Shown here: positions 62,532 to 64,000 of the stretch, piece by piece | Layout of the letters: each line of letters begins with the position of its first letter | Numbering within the stretch: the stretch's first letter is position 1 | From: Cladopsammia gracilis | Lineage: Eukaryota; Cnidaria; Anthozoa; Scleractinia; Dendrophylliidae | DNA: 64,000 nt | Reading direction: 5' to 3' | Assembly (NCBI GenBank): GCA_022457155.1 | Contig: JAJGOT010000240.1 | Span: 696,001 to 760,000, forward strand | Notes under the pieces: generated by a model | Databases searched by the model: none | Told to the model about the DNA's origin: nothing | The model's input: the letters and a program-made list of their open reading frames with translations, nothing else | Position numbers and translations under genes: made by a program

Positions 62532-63230
62532 CTAGCTAATTTCTGCACGTCCACTCTCAACTTGCAAGTCCGTGTTTTGTAAGTTCATGGCGACTCTCCT
62601 CCTTGAACGCGAACCTCTGAGGCGTAGTAGGGCTGATCTCAAGATTGCGAAGGAGATTTTCGTTCTGATCCAGGAAATAGTGGTAGCATAATCTTCGCCT
62701 TTCTTGATTGCAAGAAGCTCTGCGAGTCGCGATCGGCTGTGGTATCGTCTACATTCTTGCGCCATGCCTCCTGTTGTAATGAATACTAGCGGGGTAAACG
62801 TGGCCTGCTCCACCTCCATTACTCTGCTGGCATACATGCGTTTTTTTCTCATTTTCGTGCTGGCGATATATCTGCTGGGGAGTAAGGTCTTTATAAGATT
62901 CTGCATTGGGGTGACACACCCGAACATCAAAGAATGCAGAACTTTGCCTTGACCAGAAGCCACGTGCATGAATATCCAGATGAGCGTCAGGGGCTTTGTT
63001 AGCCCCTCTAGCTAATATTTCGCCAGTGATCTCTTGCAAGACGGGTTCTACTTCGACGTCGTGGCAGACCATTTCCAACATGTTTGCTTCAAGATCACGG
63101 AGTTCGTTATGTCGTTGGATAATAAAACCACCTCGTCTGCATATCATGGCATGGTCAACATCGAAGGAATCCCCGCAGACACACCACCAATGGGGTGTCA
63201 TTGATTTGCCAATCATACCTCAAAATCATA
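62532..63230 (-). pseudogene. R2/NeSL-type LINE C-terminus: zinc motif and endonuclease-like region
   Basis: The minus strand from 63216 reads a Cys-His cluster ([20 protein letters not shown]), [13 protein letters not shown], then [24 protein letters not shown]. Its P-D...D-V pattern fits a restriction-like endonuclease as found C-terminal to RT in R2/NeSL/HERO-type LINEs. A frameshift near 62840 leads to [20 protein letters not shown] then [14 protein letters not shown] and a basic C-terminus (RGSRSRRR). RT is absent, so this is a 5'-truncated relic. The clade assignment is from memory. Confidence 0.7.
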
Positions 63231-63478
63231 ATCAACTTTATTTCATAAGGGTAACACTTGATTAAGTCGAATTGAGCCCTTTTTTGGAAGATTACCGTCA
63301 TCTTTTTCATCAGACATTAACTGGCGGTTTGCTTTAAGCTGTGCGTTCCGCCTTTATAACAAATGGCAACTAACTCGTCCGTAGACGGTCAGTGTCTTCG
63401 ATGGTTCACGAAGGCTTCAAAAAGTGCTGGAAAATGTGTTCTAACGTATTAAAAACGAGTCTCAATATTCCCCAGTAA

Positions 63479-63972
63479 GTCCGTGCCGACAACGCAATTT
63501 TCCCTTTCGTAAACAAGCGATGCCATTTTACCAACACTTAGAAAATTTTTCACCAATTTTTGAATTATTTTTTCTGTCAGAAAAAGAAAAATGCAATAAA
63601 TTACCTAGAATCGAACACGGAACCTCTGCATGCTAACATCCCTCCTTAACCACTAGATCACTGGGTTCATCCGGCACACCCAAGAAAAATTTAATTATAA
63701 AAGGTGCTTTACTTAATGATACCTCTATAACCTTAACCCTATCCCTAGATCTAACCTAATCGCGAATCTCGCTTAGGTCTATCTAATAATCGCTTTATTT
63801 AAACCCAGTTTTATCTAATGATGATAGCCTACTTTCATCCCAATCCAGGCGTAAACTAAAGAGAAATGGCATCGACCATTACAAAAGGCTTGGTTACTAA
63901 TGAATGTTAATGATGGCATCGACCGTTGAAAATGGCATCGCTTGTTTACGAAAGCGAAATCGGCGCCGACGA
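63479..63972. mobile_element. Inverted-repeat element containing a tRNA-like SINE head
   Basis: The left arm GTGCCGAC..CCCTTTCGTAAACAAGCGAT then GCCATTTT is mirrored at 63929-63972 (AAAATGGCATCGCTTGTTTA then CGAAAGCGAAATCGGCGCCG). ATGGCATCGACC words recur at about 63867 and 63913. It encloses the tRNA-like segment at 63600-63680. Confidence 0.75.
63600..63680 (-). repeat. tRNA-derived SINE-like head
   Basis: On the minus strand an A box (TGATCTAGTGGTTAAGGAGG) and a B box (GGTTCCGTGTTCGATTC) are spaced as in a tRNA. No acceptor-stem complement, so probably not a functional tRNA. Confidence 0.65.
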
Positions 63973-64000
63973 CGGCCCAGCTTCAGCCAAAGAACACGCC

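Overview
This is a eukaryotic window, most likely from a cnidarian (anthozoan coral or anemone). It is AT-rich and has GT-AG introns of up to about 15 kb. Its transposon mix (DIRS-like, Penelope-like with GIY-YIG, Gypsy, several non-LTR lineages, Mutator-like DNA elements, very many MITEs, tRNA-derived SINEs) is typical of anthozoan genomes. The taxon is an inference; no rRNA or mitochondrial marker is present.

The only host gene recognised with confidence is a laminin beta-type subunit on the + strand, seen as 18 phase-compatible exons between 13687 and 62202. The exons encode, in order: N-terminal-arm laminin EGF-like (LE) repeats (exons 1-6), the LF/L4-like globular domain (exons 7-10), a second LE block (exons 11-15), and the start of the coiled-coil arm (exons 16-18). 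The LN domain lies upstream, and the rest of the coiled coil lies downstream of the window. About 2.3 kb of coding sequence is spread over 48.5 kb; the rest is intron, and most intron length is mobile DNA.

Layout. 1-3.9 kb: DIRS-like retroelement (minus) with two internal minisatellites. 4.1-12.8 kb: back-to-back inverted-repeat DNA elements, including a Helitron-like copy, a 1.6 kb long-TIR element and a 1.6 kb foldback element. 13.7-18.1 kb: laminin exons 1-7. 18.1-33.2 kb: one giant intron holding a three-level nest (Penelope-like element split by a Gypsy element, itself split by a Mutator-like element carrying a RecQ-like helicase fragment) and then a second cluster of nested DNA elements. 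33.2 kb: exon 8. 33.5-43.7 kb: intron with iterated-word MITEs, a Mutator-like transposase relic, two more copies of the Helitron-like repeat, a LINE fragment and a possible small nested gene. 43.7-45.9 kb: exons 9-10. 45.9-54.6 kb: intron with LINE and Penelope relics and a second Gypsy element interrupted by a SINE. 54.6-62.2 kb: exons 11-18, with a CR1/Jockey-type LINE in the intron before exon 15. 62.5-64 kb: tail of an R2/NeSL-type LINE and a tRNA-like SINE.

Nothing prokaryotic, no operon and no CRISPR array is present. The most interesting signals are (a) a set of TAGCCTG-ended elements with 9-bp target duplications, two of which carry RecQ-like helicase fragments, (b) many MITEs built from one short word repeated in both orientations, several with 3-bp duplications, and (c) a precisely datable nest of insertions in one laminin intron.
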